A stretch of 64,000 nt of DNA, taken from positions 1-64,000 of the forward strand of contig CAMWON010000004.1 in assembly GCA_947175875.1 (NCBI GenBank), written 5' to 3'. The notes beneath the pieces are model-generated. The model had not been told where the DNA came from and made no database searches. It saw nothing but the letters and a program-made list of their open reading frames with translations. The DNA comes from an uncultured Alphaproteobacteria bacterium. Lineage in GTDB: Bacteria; Pseudomonadota; Alphaproteobacteria; Rs-D84. The translations under genes were made by a program, and so were the position numbers. Shown here one piece after another: positions 35,340-44,076 of the stretch; position 1 is the first letter of the stretch, and every line of letters starts with the position of its first letter.

Positions 35340-38219
35340 ATGGCTGGAACTATAAAAATTCGCGGGGCGCGCGAAAATAATCTTAAAAATATTGACCTGG
35401 ACCTACCAAAAAACAAATTGGTGGTCTTTACAGGCGTATCCGGTTCCGGGAAATCGTCGTTGGCGTTTAATACGATTTATGCCGAGGGCCAGCGCAGATA
35501 TGTCGAATCCCTGTCGTCTTATGCACGCCAGTTTTTAGATATGCAGAAAAAGCCCGATGTCGATTTGATAGAAGGGCTGGCCCCCGCAATTTCAATAGAA
35601 CAGAAAACAACATCCAAAAATCCGCGCTCAACCGTCGGCACCGTGACCGAGATTTATGATTATCTGCGTTTGCTCTGGGCGCGTATCGGTGTGCCGCATT
35701 CGCCGGTGACAGGTCTGCCGATTAAGTCGCAGTCGATATCGGAAATGGTTGACTGGACCATGAAAATACCGGCCGGAACGAAAATTTTCGTTATGGCGCC
35801 GCTGGTCCGCGACCGCAAGGGCGAATATCGCAAGGAATTGGCGTTTCTGGTAAAACAGGGGTACCAGCGTGCGATTATCGACGGCGAGCTGTATGATTTG
35901 TCCGCCGTGGGGCCGCTGGATAAAAATAAAAAGCATAATATTTTTGTAATTGTTGACCGTTTGGTAATTCCGGCGGTGGATTCGACGGACATTGATGAAT
36001 TTCGTTCGCGCCTGTATTCGTCGTTTGAGGGGGCGCTGCGTCTGGTGCCGGGTTCTGTTTTGGTGCGCCGCCTGGATACGAATGAAGACGTGTTGTATTC
36101 CCAGAATTATGCCTGCCCGGTCAGTGGATTTACCGTGCCAAAGATAGAGCCGCGCCTGTTTTCGTTTAATGCGCCGGCCGGCGCGTGTCCGACGTGCGAC
36201 GGTTTGGGGGTTCAGTTGAACATGTCGCCGGATTTGGTCGTGCCGGACCCGTCAAAGTCCATTTTGGACGGTGCGATTGCGCCGTGGTCGCGCGGCGGAA
36301 TGCTGAGCCAGTTTGAACATCTGCTTAGCGCGCTGCATAAGAAATACAAAATTCCGATGACAAAGCCGTGGCATACTTTGACAGAGGAGCAAAAGAATTT
36401 AATTTTATACGGCAGCGGGGACGAGCCCATTAAGATAAACTGGAACGGTTTTGTTTATGAAAAGCCGTACGAGGGCGTGATTCCGAATATAGAGCGCCGC
36501 TGGCGTGAATCCGATTCAGAGGCGATGCGGACGGAGCTGGCAAAGTACCAGTCTGAAAAGCCGTGCCCGATGTGTCACGGGAAACGCCTGAATATTCAGG
36601 CGCTGTGCGTAAAGATTAACGGCGCGGACATTATGGACGTTTGTGAAATGTCTGTGGACGACGCGTTGTACTGGTTCGAGGATTTGCCAAATCACTTAAC
36701 GCAGAAAGAAAACGATATCGGCCGCATTGTGCTGCGTGAAATTACCAGCCGTCTGCAGTTTTTGAAAAACGTTGGGCTGGGGTATCTGACCATGTCGCGC
36801 ATGGCGGGGACCCTGTCCGGTGGCGAGGCCCAGCGCATACGTCTGGCGTCGCAGATTGGCAGCGGCCTGTCCGGCGTTTTGTATGTATTGGACGAGCCGT
36901 CAATCGGTCTGCACCAAAGCGATAATGACAAGCTGCTGGAAACATTGAAAATGCTGCGCGACAAGGACAACACCGTTATCGTTGTCGAGCATGACGAGGA
37001 TGCCATGCGCGCGGCGGATTATCTGGTCGATATCGGTAAAAACGCCGGCGTGAACGGCGGGCGCGTTATAGCCGCCGGCACCCCGGCCCAGGTTATCAAG
37101 AATCCCGATTCTTTGACGGGTCAGTATTTGTCGGGCAAAAAGAAAATCGCCGTGCCAAAGGTTCGCCGTTCCGGCAACGGCCAGGCGATATCGGTTCACG
37201 GCGCGCGCGGCCATAATCTGAAGAACATAGACGTTGATTTTCCGTTGGGGAAATTTATCGCGCTGACGGGTGTGTCGGGGTCCGGGAAATCCACCCTGTT
37301 GCTGGGGACGCTGTATCCGGCGCTGATGCGTGCGCTGTATAACTCAAAAGTGGAGACGGCGACACACGACATTATCCGCGGCATGGAAAACGTGGACAAG
37401 GTTGTGGATATAGACCAGTCGCCAATCGGCCGCACGCCGCGCAGTAATCCGGCGACATATACCGGCGTGTTTTCAAACATTCGCGATTTCTTCGCCGGTC
37501 TGCCGGAGGCCAAGGCCCGCGGATATACATCCGGACGCTTTTCATTCAATGTCAAAGGCGGCCGGTGCGAGGCATGCCAGGGCGACGGCCAGATAAAGAT
37601 AGAAATGAATTTCCTGGCGGACGTGTATGTTGAATGCGACAAGTGCCACGGCGCGCGCTATAACGAGGAAACGCTGGCGGTAAAGTACAAGGGCAAATCG
37701 ATTGCGGACGTTCTGAACATGACCGTGGACGAGGCGTATCGATTCTTTATAAACGTTCCGCAGATTGCACGAAAGCTGGAACTGTTAAAGCGCGTGGGGC
37801 TGGACTACATAAAACTGGGGCAGAGTTCTTTGGACCTGTCCGGCGGCGAGGCCCAGCGCATAAAGCTGTCCAAGGAATTGGCGGCGCGCAGCACGGGCCA
37901 GACGCTGTATATTCTGGACGAGCCGACAACCGGTCTGCATTTTGAGGATATCAAGATGCTGCTGTCGGTGTTGCATGAGCTGGTCGAGCAGGGCAATACC
38001 GTAATCGTTATCGAGCATAATCTGGAGGTCATAAAGACGGCGGACTGGATAATCGATTTGGGGCCGACCGGCGGCGCCGGCGGCGGCCAGGTTGTCGCCA
38101 CAGGCACGCCGGAGCAGGTTGCGGCCACACCGGAATCCGCCACGGGCCGCTATTTAAAGAAATATTTGACGCCGTCGCGTACGGTTAAATCACAGACTGT
38201 AAAAAAGGAGAAAGCATAA
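35340..38219 (+). CDS. uvrA: Excinuclease ABC subunit A
   Basis: A 959-residue damage-recognition ATPase of nucleotide excision repair. Two ABC modules: Walker [10 protein letters not shown] (residues 31-39) and GVSGSGKST (about 643-651); signatures [13 protein letters not shown] and [13 protein letters not shown]; Walker [12 protein letters not shown] and [11 protein letters not shown]. Zinc cysteines are seen in CPVSGF...CPTC (about 258) and CEACQGDG...CDKCHG (about 742). The UvrB-binding region lies between. Length is normal. The stop overlaps the next start (TAATG). Confidence 0.97.
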   Translation: MAGTIKIRGARENNLKNIDLDLPKNKLVVFTGVSGSGKSSLAFNTIYAEGQRRYVESLSSYARQFLDMQKKPDVDLIEGLAPAISIEQKTTSKNPRSTVGTVTEIYDYLRLLWARIGVPHSPVTGLPIKSQSISEMVDWTMKIPAGTKIFVMAPLVRDRKGEYRKELAFLVKQGYQRAIIDGELYDLSAVGPLDKNKKHNIFVIVDRLVIPAVDSTDIDEFRSRLYSSFEGALRLVPGSVLVRRLDTNEDVLYSQNYACPVSGFTVPKIEPRLFSFNAPAGACPTCDGLGVQLNMSPDLVVPDPSKSILDGAIAPWSRGGMLSQFEHLLSALHKKYKIPMTKPWHTLTEEQKNLILYGSGDEPIKINWNGFVYEKPYEGVIPNIERRWRESDSEAMRTELAKYQSEKPCPMCHGKRLNIQALCVKINGADIMDVCEMSVDDALYWFEDLPNHLTQKENDIGRIVLREITSRLQFLKNVGLGYLTMSRMAGTLSGGEAQRIRLASQIGSGLSGVLYVLDEPSIGLHQSDNDKLLETLKMLRDKDNTVIVVEHDEDAMRAADYLVDIGKNAGVNGGRVIAAGTPAQVIKNPDSLTGQYLSGKKKIAVPKVRRSGNGQAISVHGARGHNLKNIDVDFPLGKFIALTGVSGSGKSTLLLGTLYPALMRALYNSKVETATHDIIRGMENVDKVVDIDQSPIGRTPRSNPATYTGVFSNIRDFFAGLPEAKARGYTSGRFSFNVKGGRCEACQGDGQIKIEMNFLADVYVECDKCHGARYNEETLAVKYKGKSIADVLNMTVDEAYRFFINVPQIARKLELLKRVGLDYIKLGQSSLDLSGGEAQRIKLSKELAARSTGQTLYILDEPTTGLHFEDIKMLLSVLHELVEQGNTVIVIEHNLEVIKTADWIIDLGPTGGAGGGQVVATGTPEQVAATPESATGRYLKKYLTPSRTVKSQTVKKEKA

Positions 38220-38725
38220 TGTTTGGTTTTGGAAAAAAGAAAGAAAAAGAAACCGTATCGGCCGCCGCCGCGCCGTCGTTGGATGATGCAAAAATCCCAA
38301 GCGGAATGAAAGAAACCGCGGCGCGCATGATGTCGGGGGAATTTAATTTGAACGACATGCTGGCGCAGTTGAAACAGATTAAGAAAATGGGGAACTTCAG
38401 CGGATTGTTAAAGATGGTGCCGGGCATGTCCGGTGCGGTCGCCGCGATGAAGGAAAAGATAAAGGACGGCAGCGTCGACGCCCAGATAAAGATACTGGAG
38501 GCGATGACGCCCGAAGAACGTGCAAATCCGGAAAAGATATTTGCCAACGCCAAGGCGCGCATTGCCGAGACGGCCGGATGCACCGTTCGTGACGTGGAGC
38601 ATATCATTAAACAGCACGCCAAAATGAAACAGCAGATGGCGATGATACAGCGCATGGGCGGCATGGAGGCCGTGATGCAGAAAATGCAGGCCGCGCAATC
38701 CGGCGCGCCCGCAGGTGTGAAATAA
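38219..38725 (+). CDS. Stand-alone SRP54 (Ffh) M-domain protein
   Basis: A 168-residue protein consisting of a charged 30-residue N terminus and a complete Ffh-type M domain (about 36-150) with no NG GTPase domain. Alignment marks from memory of Ffh: FNLNDMLAQLKQIKKMG, a methionine-rich groove segment (LLKMVPGM), EAMTPEERANPEKIF, ARIAETAGCTVRDVEHIIKQ and a terminal Met-rich helix (AKMKQQMAMIQRMGGMEAVM). In Ffh the 4.5S RNA contact is SRxRIAxGSG; here it reads NAKARIAETAG, so the Arg/Ser and GSG contacts are largely lost. It is translationally coupled to uvrA (TAATG) and 1 nt from rlmE. A hydrophobic-peptide-binding chaperone-like role without SRP RNA is an inference. Confidence 0.8.
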   Translation: MFGFGKKKEKETVSAAAAPSLDDAKIPSGMKETAARMMSGEFNLNDMLAQLKQIKKMGNFSGLLKMVPGMSGAVAAMKEKIKDGSVDAQIKILEAMTPEERANPEKIFANAKARIAETAGCTVRDVEHIIKQHAKMKQQMAMIQRMGGMEAVMQKMQAAQSGAPAGVK

Positions 38726-38726
38726 G

Positions 38727-39386
38727 ATGAAGATACTTAACAAAAAAATTGCGGCAAAAAAATCGTCCGTCGCTTGGCTGCAGCGCCAGGCGGCGGACCC
38801 GTATGTTGCGCGTGCGCAGAAAGACGGGTATCGCGCGCGCGCGGCGTACAAGCTAATAGAAATGAATGAAAAATTTCATTTCTTAAAAAACGGCCAGGTT
38901 GTCGTTGACCTGGGGGCGGCGCCGGGCTCCTGGACGCAGTATGTAATGCGTGATTTCCCGCGCAGCAAGGTTTTTGCAATGGACCTGCTGGAGATAAAGC
39001 CGATTCCGGGGGTGGAATTTTATCAGGGCGACTTTACCACGGACGAGGCGCTGGAATGGCTGGTGGAAAAGCTGCAATTGCCGGCGGACGCCGCGCAGCA
39101 CGGCAGTGTTGATGTTGTTTTGTCCGATATGGCGCCAAATACCGTGGGACATAAAAAGACCGACCATATCCGCCAGATGGTTCTGCTGGAATATGCGTTT
39201 GATTTTGCGCTGCGTGCGCTGAAACCGGGTGGTGTATTTGTTGCAAAGTCCTTTACCGGCGGCACGACAAACGAGCTGTTAAAGCAAATCAAAGAAAAGT
39301 TCGAATCGGTTCATCATATAAAGCCGCCGTCCTCGCGCAAGGACAGTGTTGAAATGTTTATTGTGGCAGTTGGTTTTAAGGGTTGA
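38727..39386 (+). CDS. rlmE: 23S rRNA (uridine-2'-O)-methyltransferase RlmE (FtsJ/RrmJ)
   Basis: A 219-residue SAM-dependent methyltransferase that modifies U2552 of 23S rRNA. The catalytic K-D-K-E tetrad is visible: Lys in RARAAYKLIEM, Asp in VLSDMAPNTVG, Lys in FVAKSFTGG, Glu in DSVEMFIV; the SAM motif is VVVDLGAAPGSWTQYV. The start is 1 nt after the M-domain gene stop, so it belongs to the uvrA transcript. Length normal. Confidence 0.95.
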   Translation: MKILNKKIAAKKSSVAWLQRQAADPYVARAQKDGYRARAAYKLIEMNEKFHFLKNGQVVVDLGAAPGSWTQYVMRDFPRSKVFAMDLLEIKPIPGVEFYQGDFTTDEALEWLVEKLQLPADAAQHGSVDVVLSDMAPNTVGHKKTDHIRQMVLLEYAFDFALRALKPGGVFVAKSFTGGTTNELLKQIKEKFESVHHIKPPSSRKDSVEMFIVAVGFKG

Positions 39387-39411
39387 CAAAATAAAATATT
39401 TGTATTATATT
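39383..39411 (+). promoter_or_regulatory. Promoter for the 39440 gene
   Basis: TTGACA (39383-39388), 17-nt spacer, TATATT (39406-39411), overlapping the rlmE stop codon. Confidence 0.7.
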
Positions 39412-39439
39412 TTGTGTGACCAAGTACCAAGGATGTATT

Positions 39440-39850
39440 ATGAAATTCAAAAATATCAATTTGTCCAAAGAAACCATTGCGTTGTTGATTGCGCTGGGGG
39501 TGATTGTCGGGATTGATCGCGGCTGTTCATCCCACGAGAAGGTGGACACGACCGCGATAGATAAAGAGATTAAGGCGGCGCAGACATCGTTGGATTCTGT
39601 GGCGACACTGCATGATGCGGCCGCGGCGCAACGCGATGCATACCAGAAGCGTTATTATGATTTGTGTCCCGTTGTAGGCCAGCCTGAGGCACCGTCTGTC
39701 CGTGCGGCCAAGGATGCCGAATGGATTCAGGTTCGCGATTCGCTGTCCAAATATCGTGATGAAACAACGGTTCAGCAAATAGCCAAGGATTGGGCCCAGT
39801 TGCGTGTCGATACGTTAATGTCAAAGCGCAACAGAATGAAATTGCGCTAA
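39440..39850 (+). CDS. Hypothetical membrane-anchored coiled-coil protein
   Basis: A 136-residue protein with an N-terminal signal-anchor (TIALLIALGVIVGIDRGC) and a long helical region (DKEIKAAQTSLDSVATLHDAAAAQRDAYQKRYYD). The CSS after the hydrophobic segment is not a good lipobox, so a membrane anchor is more likely than a lipoprotein. AAGGA supports the ATG at 39440. Own promoter and terminator. Family not recognised. Confidence 0.65.
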   Translation: MKFKNINLSKETIALLIALGVIVGIDRGCSSHEKVDTTAIDKEIKAAQTSLDSVATLHDAAAAQRDAYQKRYYDLCPVVGQPEAPSVRAAKDAEWIQVRDSLSKYRDETTVQQIAKDWAQLRVDTLMSKRNRMKLR

Positions 39851-39856
39851 ATCAAT

Positions 39857-39884
39857 AAAAAACACCGCAATCGCGGTGTTTTTT
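39857..39884 (+). terminator. Intrinsic terminator
   Basis: AACACCGC-aat-GCGGTGTT hairpin with A6 and T6 flanks. Confidence 0.9.
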
Positions 39885-39890
39885 ATTTTC

Positions 39891-39919
39891 TTGTTTTTCT
39901 GTCTTGCGACACATATAAT
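39891..39919 (+). promoter_or_regulatory. Promoter of leader copy at 39.9 kb
   Basis: TTGTTT (39891-39896), 17-nt spacer, TATAAT (39914-39919), starting 7 nt after the previous terminator. Confidence 0.65.
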
Positions 39920-39925
39920 TACCGT

Positions 39926-40158
39926 GTCGCCGAGTGTTTCGGTGATGGGGTGTGAAGACCTCTGCGTATGCGTCGGAATGTGTATCTTTGGCGCGCTGCT
40001 TGGCGCCGTTTTTACTATTGCGATGAAAAAAAACTCCTGACCGGGTCAGGAGGGTTGCGAATATATTGAATAAGCACACAATTCATACGATTGTCTTCAA
40101 CCTCCTGGCCACCAAATGTTTTGGTGGTTTTTCATTTCGAAAGATAGGAGTTGGGAAG
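39926..40158 (+). promoter_or_regulatory. Structured leader RNA (before Cys-rich gene at 40159)
   Basis: P1 TCGCCGA-GTGT-TTCGGTGA (one G-U pair), P2 GGGGT/ACCTC, P3 CGTCG.../...CGATG with a GGCGC-based apical stem. Local CTCCTGAC-cgg-GTCAGGAG competes with GGTCAGGAGGGTTG pairing to CAACCTCCTGGCC. The invariant loop is at 40059-40073 on TGC/GCA. P6 is ACAAT/ATTGT. The terminator-like hairpin is CCACCAAA/TTTGGTGG plus T5, followed by TAGGAG. Confidence 0.8.
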
Positions 40159-40812
40159 ATGAAAAAATTATGTGTGTTGGCGGCGCTGGCTCTGATGCCG
40201 GGCGTGTCCGGTGCGGCGGAATTATATCTTGGAAACAGCGGGAGCAATTTGAGCCATACAATACCCGGGTTCGGCGGCATTTATTATAAATGCCAGAACA
40301 GTGTTCCTTTCAGTTGTCAGTCGGATTATATAAAAATTACTTACACCAGCCGGTCTGGCGGCAATGGAACACCCATGTCGCCGTATATTTTGACCGGGTG
40401 CTCTTTTGTCAGCTGTGCATGCCACCCTAAGCAGTATTTGTCCGGGGGAAAAACCTGTTTGGACTGTCCCAATAATGCATTGGCCGCCCCGGATATCTAT
40501 GATCGGCATACGAATACATCGTGTCAATATTGTCCAGGCGGTTCTCTTATGGTAAGGCCTGCCGCCGGAGCTGTTGTATGCAACGACTGTCCGACAAACG
40601 GTAAATGTGATGGAACAACCACCCTAATATGCAATAAGGGGTATTATGGAACGTCATCGTGCACGCAGTGTCCGGGTGTTGTCGGCACGCCTTCTACCAC
40701 CAAGGCTGCCGGTGCCAAGTATATAACCGAATGCTATATACCCAATGGTGGAACCTTTTACGACCAGAGCGGCGGCGGTGTTTTTACGGGTGACTGCTAT
40801 TACACAAATTAA
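40159..40812 (+). CDS. Exported Cys-rich protein with C-terminal GYYGTS/CYY module
   Basis: A 217-residue protein with signal peptide (KKLCVLAALALMPGVSGA) and about 22 cysteines. Middle motifs CACHPKQYLSGGKTCLDCPN and CQYCPGGSLM resemble repeated EGF/receptor-L-like Cys pairs. The C-terminal module is a shorter version: CNKGYYGTSSCTQCPG, ITECYIPNGGTFYDQSGGG, FTGDCYYTN. Start at 40159 follows GGAG at 9 nt; upstream in-frame sequence lies in the leader. Function unknown. Confidence 0.75.
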   Translation: MKKLCVLAALALMPGVSGAAELYLGNSGSNLSHTIPGFGGIYYKCQNSVPFSCQSDYIKITYTSRSGGNGTPMSPYILTGCSFVSCACHPKQYLSGGKTCLDCPNNALAAPDIYDRHTNTSCQYCPGGSLMVRPAAGAVVCNDCPTNGKCDGTTTLICNKGYYGTSSCTQCPGVVGTPSTTKAAGAKYITECYIPNGGTFYDQSGGGVFTGDCYYTN

Positions 40813-40838
40813 AAAATGCCCCGAATGGGGCATTTTTA
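40811..40838. terminator. Bidirectional terminator between Cys-rich gene and rnhA
   Basis: AATGCCCC-gaat-GGGGCATT hairpin with A and T runs between convergent genes. Confidence 0.9.
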
Positions 40839-41264
40839 TTTCAAACTTTCCGCGGCGGTTCGCGCCAAGGTGTCGCAACGTTCGTTCAATTCTTCGCCGG
40901 CGTGTCCTTTTACCCAGTGCCAGTGAATTTTTATATTCTGGGTCGCTGCATCCAGTGCCGCCCACAGGTCTTGGTTCTTGACCGGCTTTTTGTCCGCCGT
41001 GCGCCAGTTGTTGCGTTTCCAGTTTTTCAGCCATGACTGCATGCCGTTTTTTACGTACTGGCTGTCGGTGTGGATTTCAATCTCGGCATGGCGATGCGCG
41101 GCGGTGACCGCGCGCAGAACCGCCATCAATTCCATGCGGTTGTTCGTCGTGTCGTTTTCGCAGCCGGATTTTTCTGCGGTATGTATTCCGTCTGTGGCCA
41201 CAAACGCCCAGCCACCGGGGCCCGGGTTGCCAAGACAGCTGCCGTCGGTCCATATTTTTAACAT
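40836..41264 (-). CDS. rnhA: Ribonuclease HI
   Basis: A 142-residue endonuclease that cuts the RNA strand of RNA:DNA hybrids. Catalytic residues: Asp in WTDGSCLGNPGPGGW, Glu in NNRMELMAV, Asp in IHTDSQYVKNG, Asp in NERCDTLAR; the basic handle KNWKRNNWRTADKKPVKN is present, and HWHWVKGHAG carries the conserved His. AAGGATGG precedes the ATG. It is divergent from transketolase; the promoters occupy 36 bp. Confidence 0.96.
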   Translation of the reverse strand: MLKIWTDGSCLGNPGPGGWAFVATDGIHTAEKSGCENDTTNNRMELMAVLRAVTAAHRHAEIEIHTDSQYVKNGMQSWLKNWKRNNWRTADKKPVKNQDLWAALDAATQNIKIHWHWVKGHAGEELNERCDTLARTAAESLK

Positions 41265-41286
41265 TTTTTAACCATCCTTTTTGTGA

Positions 41287-41292
41287 TATAAT
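41287..41292 (+). promoter_or_regulatory. -10 box of transketolase, predicted leaderless
   Basis: TATAAT in the context TTTTTGTGATATAAT, 8 nt before the ATG at 41301. The same 13-nt TTTGTGATATAAT occurs before hisS and the ftsB-like gene. A -35 match is poor. Confidence 0.5.
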
Positions 41293-41300
41293 ATCACATT

Positions 41301-43097
41301 ATGAAGTACGATTCCAAAGATTTACAAGAAATGGCGTCGGCTGTACGCAGTGCGGCGCTGAAATCCATCATTTCCGCACGCAGCGGGCATGTCGGCATTG
41401 TATTGGGTGCGGCCGATGTCGTGACGGATATTTTTGCCAATTTTATGCGCCGGGGCACGGACCGATTTGTATTGTCCGCCGGACACGGCAGTGCGCTGTT
41501 GTATTCCGTGCTGAGTTTGGCCGGGTATGAATTGCCACCGCTGGACAGCTTTCGCAAAATCGGCGGTCTGCCGGGGCATCCGGAATTCGGTATCCCCGGT
41601 GTATTCGCGACGACCGGTCCCCTGGGCCAGGGTATTGGAAACGCGGCGGGGCTGGCACTGGCCGAGAAAATACAAAAAACGGACGGACGCGTTTTCTGTC
41701 TGTGCAGTGACGGGGACTTGATGGAGGGCGTGGCCCAGGAATCGATTTCTTTTGCGGGCCGCTATAAATTAAATAACTTGGTTGTTGTATGGGACGACAA
41801 CGGCATCAGCATTGACGGCGCGGCCCAGACCGATATTGATGTGCCGGCACGAATGCTGGCGGCGGGATGGCGTGTTATAACGACCGACGGACATGATTTT
41901 GATGAGATTGCGCGTGCGCTGAACGCGGCGATGCGTGGCAAGGCGCCGGTGTTTATTCAGGCGAAAACCGTAATCGGTCGCGGCTCGTCCGCGGCGGGGA
42001 CGTCACGTGCGCATGGGCTGGGGCTGGATATGGCGGAGCTGGAGAAATTGGCCGCCGATTTATGGTCAGAGCGCGGAATGGAATTATGGGCGGAATTTGC
42101 GTCCGAATCTGCGAATGCCACCGATGCCATGCCGGCATGGAGCGCGTCAGATTTGTCGAATATAAACATTACGTGGGATATGGACAAAGATGCGGCGACG
42201 CGTGAATTGTCCGGAATATTCTTGTCGCGATTGATGGATGAAAATCCGAACTTAGTCGTGGGCAGTGCGGATTTGGGCGGCAGTACGAATGTAAAGAGTG
42301 CCGCCGCGCGCGATATAATGCCGGGCGAATTTGTCGGAAATTATATAAATTATGGCGTGCGCGAGCATGCAATGGGCGCGGTTATGAATGGTCTGGCGGC
42401 GGCGGGATTGCGGCCGGCGGGCTCTACATTTTTAGTGTTTTCCGATTATATGCGTCCGTCGATTCGTCTGGCGGCGCTGTCCGGATTGCCGGTAATATAT
42501 GTGTTCACGCACGACAGTGTCGCCGTCGGCGAAGACGGTCCCACGCATCAGCCGATAGAGCAGCTGCCGTCGTTGCGACTGATGCCGAATCTGAACGTGT
42601 TTCGTCCGTGCAACGGGCCAGAGGTTGCGGCCGCATGGACATTCGCGCTGTCGGATACGGCGCGGCCGTCATGTATTATTTTATCACGCCAAAAGGTGCG
42701 CCAGATTGCGACGCCGGCCGATGCCGATTTGTCGCGCGGGGCGTATATCATTCGCCCGGCGCGCGGTGGGCGCGTGCGCGCAACGCTGATTGCGACGGGG
42801 ACAGAGGTGCCGCTGGCGGTGGCCGCGGCGGAAAAAATGGGCGCCGGGGTTCAGGTTGTGTCGATGCCGTGCGTGTCAATGTTCCGTGCGCAAAGCGATG
42901 CGTTTAAAAAGGAAATTCTGCGCGGATATGTCGTGGCGATAGAGGCCGCGGCCGCCGCGCCATGGTTTGAATTTGCGGATGCGGTTGTCGGAATTGATGA
43001 GTTCGGCGCGTCCGGCGATGGCGCCGCCGTGTATGAACAATACGGCTTTGATGCCGATATAATCGCCCGCCAGATAGAGAAAAACATAAAGAAATAA
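41301..43097 (+). CDS. tkt: Transketolase
   Basis: A 598-residue thiamine diphosphate enzyme of the pentose phosphate pathway, somewhat shorter than the usual 660. Thiamine-domain marks: SARSGHVGIVLGAADV, SAGHGSALLYSVL, TTGPLGQGIGNAAGLA, GDGDL-type CSDGDLMEGVAQE, VVVWDDNGISIDG. Pyrimidine domain: NYGVREHAMGAVMNGLA with the catalytic Glu, and HDSVAVGEDGPTHQPIEQL. The window also holds rpiB, another pentose-phosphate enzyme. The stop overlaps the next start (TAATG). No Shine-Dalgarno; predicted leaderless. Confidence 0.93.
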   Translation: MKYDSKDLQEMASAVRSAALKSIISARSGHVGIVLGAADVVTDIFANFMRRGTDRFVLSAGHGSALLYSVLSLAGYELPPLDSFRKIGGLPGHPEFGIPGVFATTGPLGQGIGNAAGLALAEKIQKTDGRVFCLCSDGDLMEGVAQESISFAGRYKLNNLVVVWDDNGISIDGAAQTDIDVPARMLAAGWRVITTDGHDFDEIARALNAAMRGKAPVFIQAKTVIGRGSSAAGTSRAHGLGLDMAELEKLAADLWSERGMELWAEFASESANATDAMPAWSASDLSNINITWDMDKDAATRELSGIFLSRLMDENPNLVVGSADLGGSTNVKSAAARDIMPGEFVGNYINYGVREHAMGAVMNGLAAAGLRPAGSTFLVFSDYMRPSIRLAALSGLPVIYVFTHDSVAVGEDGPTHQPIEQLPSLRLMPNLNVFRPCNGPEVAAAWTFALSDTARPSCIILSRQKVRQIATPADADLSRGAYIIRPARGGRVRATLIATGTEVPLAVAAAEKMGAGVQVVSMPCVSMFRAQSDAFKKEILRGYVVAIEAAAAAPWFEFADAVVGIDEFGASGDGAAVYEQYGFDADIIARQIEKNIKK

Positions 43098-43801
43098 TGG
43101 CGGATTCCGAATGTGTTTTTACGACCACGCGCGGCGAAGAGATACGTGTTGTTATTTCGACGCGCCGGGGGCTGCGCAATATAACGCTGCGGCCGAAAAC
43201 GCGTCCGGCGCGCGAAATTCATATTTCAAAGCCGTGGCTGGTTCGCGACCGGGCGGCGTTGGATTTTCTGGAAAGCAAGCGTCGTTGGGTCGAACGCATT
43301 TTTGACCGTGCGCCGGCCAAAGAATGCGCGGCGCCGGGCATGTGCATTGAATTTCTGGGGCGCAGCGTTGTTGTTGTGCATGACCCGGCGCGTCATTCAA
43401 ACGGATACAGCGACGACGGCGCGCGGCTGATTATCGGGGGCGGGGCGGACATGTTCGAGCGCCGCCTGCGCGAATTTATAAAGAAAGAATTTTTAGCCGA
43501 GGCAAAACGCATGATTCACACGTGCCCGCGTGAGCTGTGGCCGGCGCGCATTGCGGTGCGTGACACGACCAGCCGCTGGGGCAGCTGTTCTTCGACCGGG
43601 ACAATGTCTTTTTCGTGGCGCCTGGCGTTTGCGCCGACGGACGTTATGCGATATGTTGTCATGCATGAAATGGCGCATCGCGTGCACATGGATCATTCGC
43701 CCGCATTTTGGGCAACCGTGTCGGAGCTGTACGGGTTCGGGGTGGAGCGTGCAAAGCGCTGGTTAAACGCGCATGGCGGGGAATTGCACAAATATTTGTA
43801 A
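43097..43801 (+). CDS. YgjP-type (DUF45/SprT-like) metal-dependent hydrolase
   Basis: A 234-residue protein of the UTP pyrophosphatase/YgjP metalloprotease-like family. A beta-rich N-terminal half (RRGLRNITLRPKTRPAREIHISKPWLV) is followed by TTSRWGSCSSTGTMSFSWRL and the zincin motif VVMHEMAHRVHMDHSPAFW (HExxH with a downstream His ligand). The E. coli relative has been linked to UTP hydrolysis, but family function is unsettled. Coupled to tkt by TAATG. Confidence 0.85.
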   Translation: MADSECVFTTTRGEEIRVVISTRRGLRNITLRPKTRPAREIHISKPWLVRDRAALDFLESKRRWVERIFDRAPAKECAAPGMCIEFLGRSVVVVHDPARHSNGYSDDGARLIIGGGADMFERRLREFIKKEFLAEAKRMIHTCPRELWPARIAVRDTTSRWGSCSSTGTMSFSWRLAFAPTDVMRYVVMHEMAHRVHMDHSPAFWATVSELYGFGVERAKRWLNAHGGELHKYL

Positions 43802-43808
43802 TATTATC

Positions 43809-43836
43809 TTGCTTATTTAAATCCGGTCTGTAAAAT
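43809..43836 (+). promoter_or_regulatory. Promoter of leader copy at 43.8 kb
   Basis: TTGCTT (43809-43814), 16-nt spacer, TAAAAT (43831-43836). Confidence 0.6.
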
Positions 43837-43842
43837 AAAAAT

Positions 43843-44076
43843 GTCCGCGGGTGTTCCGTGGGCGGGGTGTGGAAACCCTGAAGTAATGGCGTTGGAATAT
43901 GTACTTATGGGCATGCCTATATGTTGTTTCTATTATTCTGACGATAAAAACTCCTGACCCGGTCAGGAGGGTTGTGAATATATTGAATAAACAACACAAT
44001 ACCATTACATTGTTTCCAACCTCCTGGCCACCAAATGATTGGTGGTATTTTTGTTAATCAAAAAAAGGAAGAAACA
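43843..44076 (+). promoter_or_regulatory. Structured leader RNA (before outer-membrane protein gene)
   Basis: P1 GTCCGCGG-GTGT-tCCGTGGGC, P2 GGGT/ACCC, P3 outer CGTT/GACG and apical TATGGG-catg-CCTATA, a fully different stem from the GGCGC version. Local CTCCTGAC/GTCAGGAG competes with GGTCAGGAGGGTTG and CCAACCTCCTGGCC. The invariant loop (43976-43990) is on the perfect stem GTTGT/ACAAC. P6 is ACAAT/ATTGT. The terminator-like hairpin is CCACCAAAT/ATTGGTGG followed by TATTTTT. The Shine-Dalgarno is AAGGAAG, a weaker match to the switch strand than in other copies. Confidence 0.8.

Noticed and set aside
40066..40158. N-terminal extension of the 40159 protein beginning at TTG in the leader loop
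   Set aside because: It translates the conserved RNA loop and terminator hairpin; other copies have stops in this frame, and a Shine-Dalgarno plus signal peptide begin at 40159.
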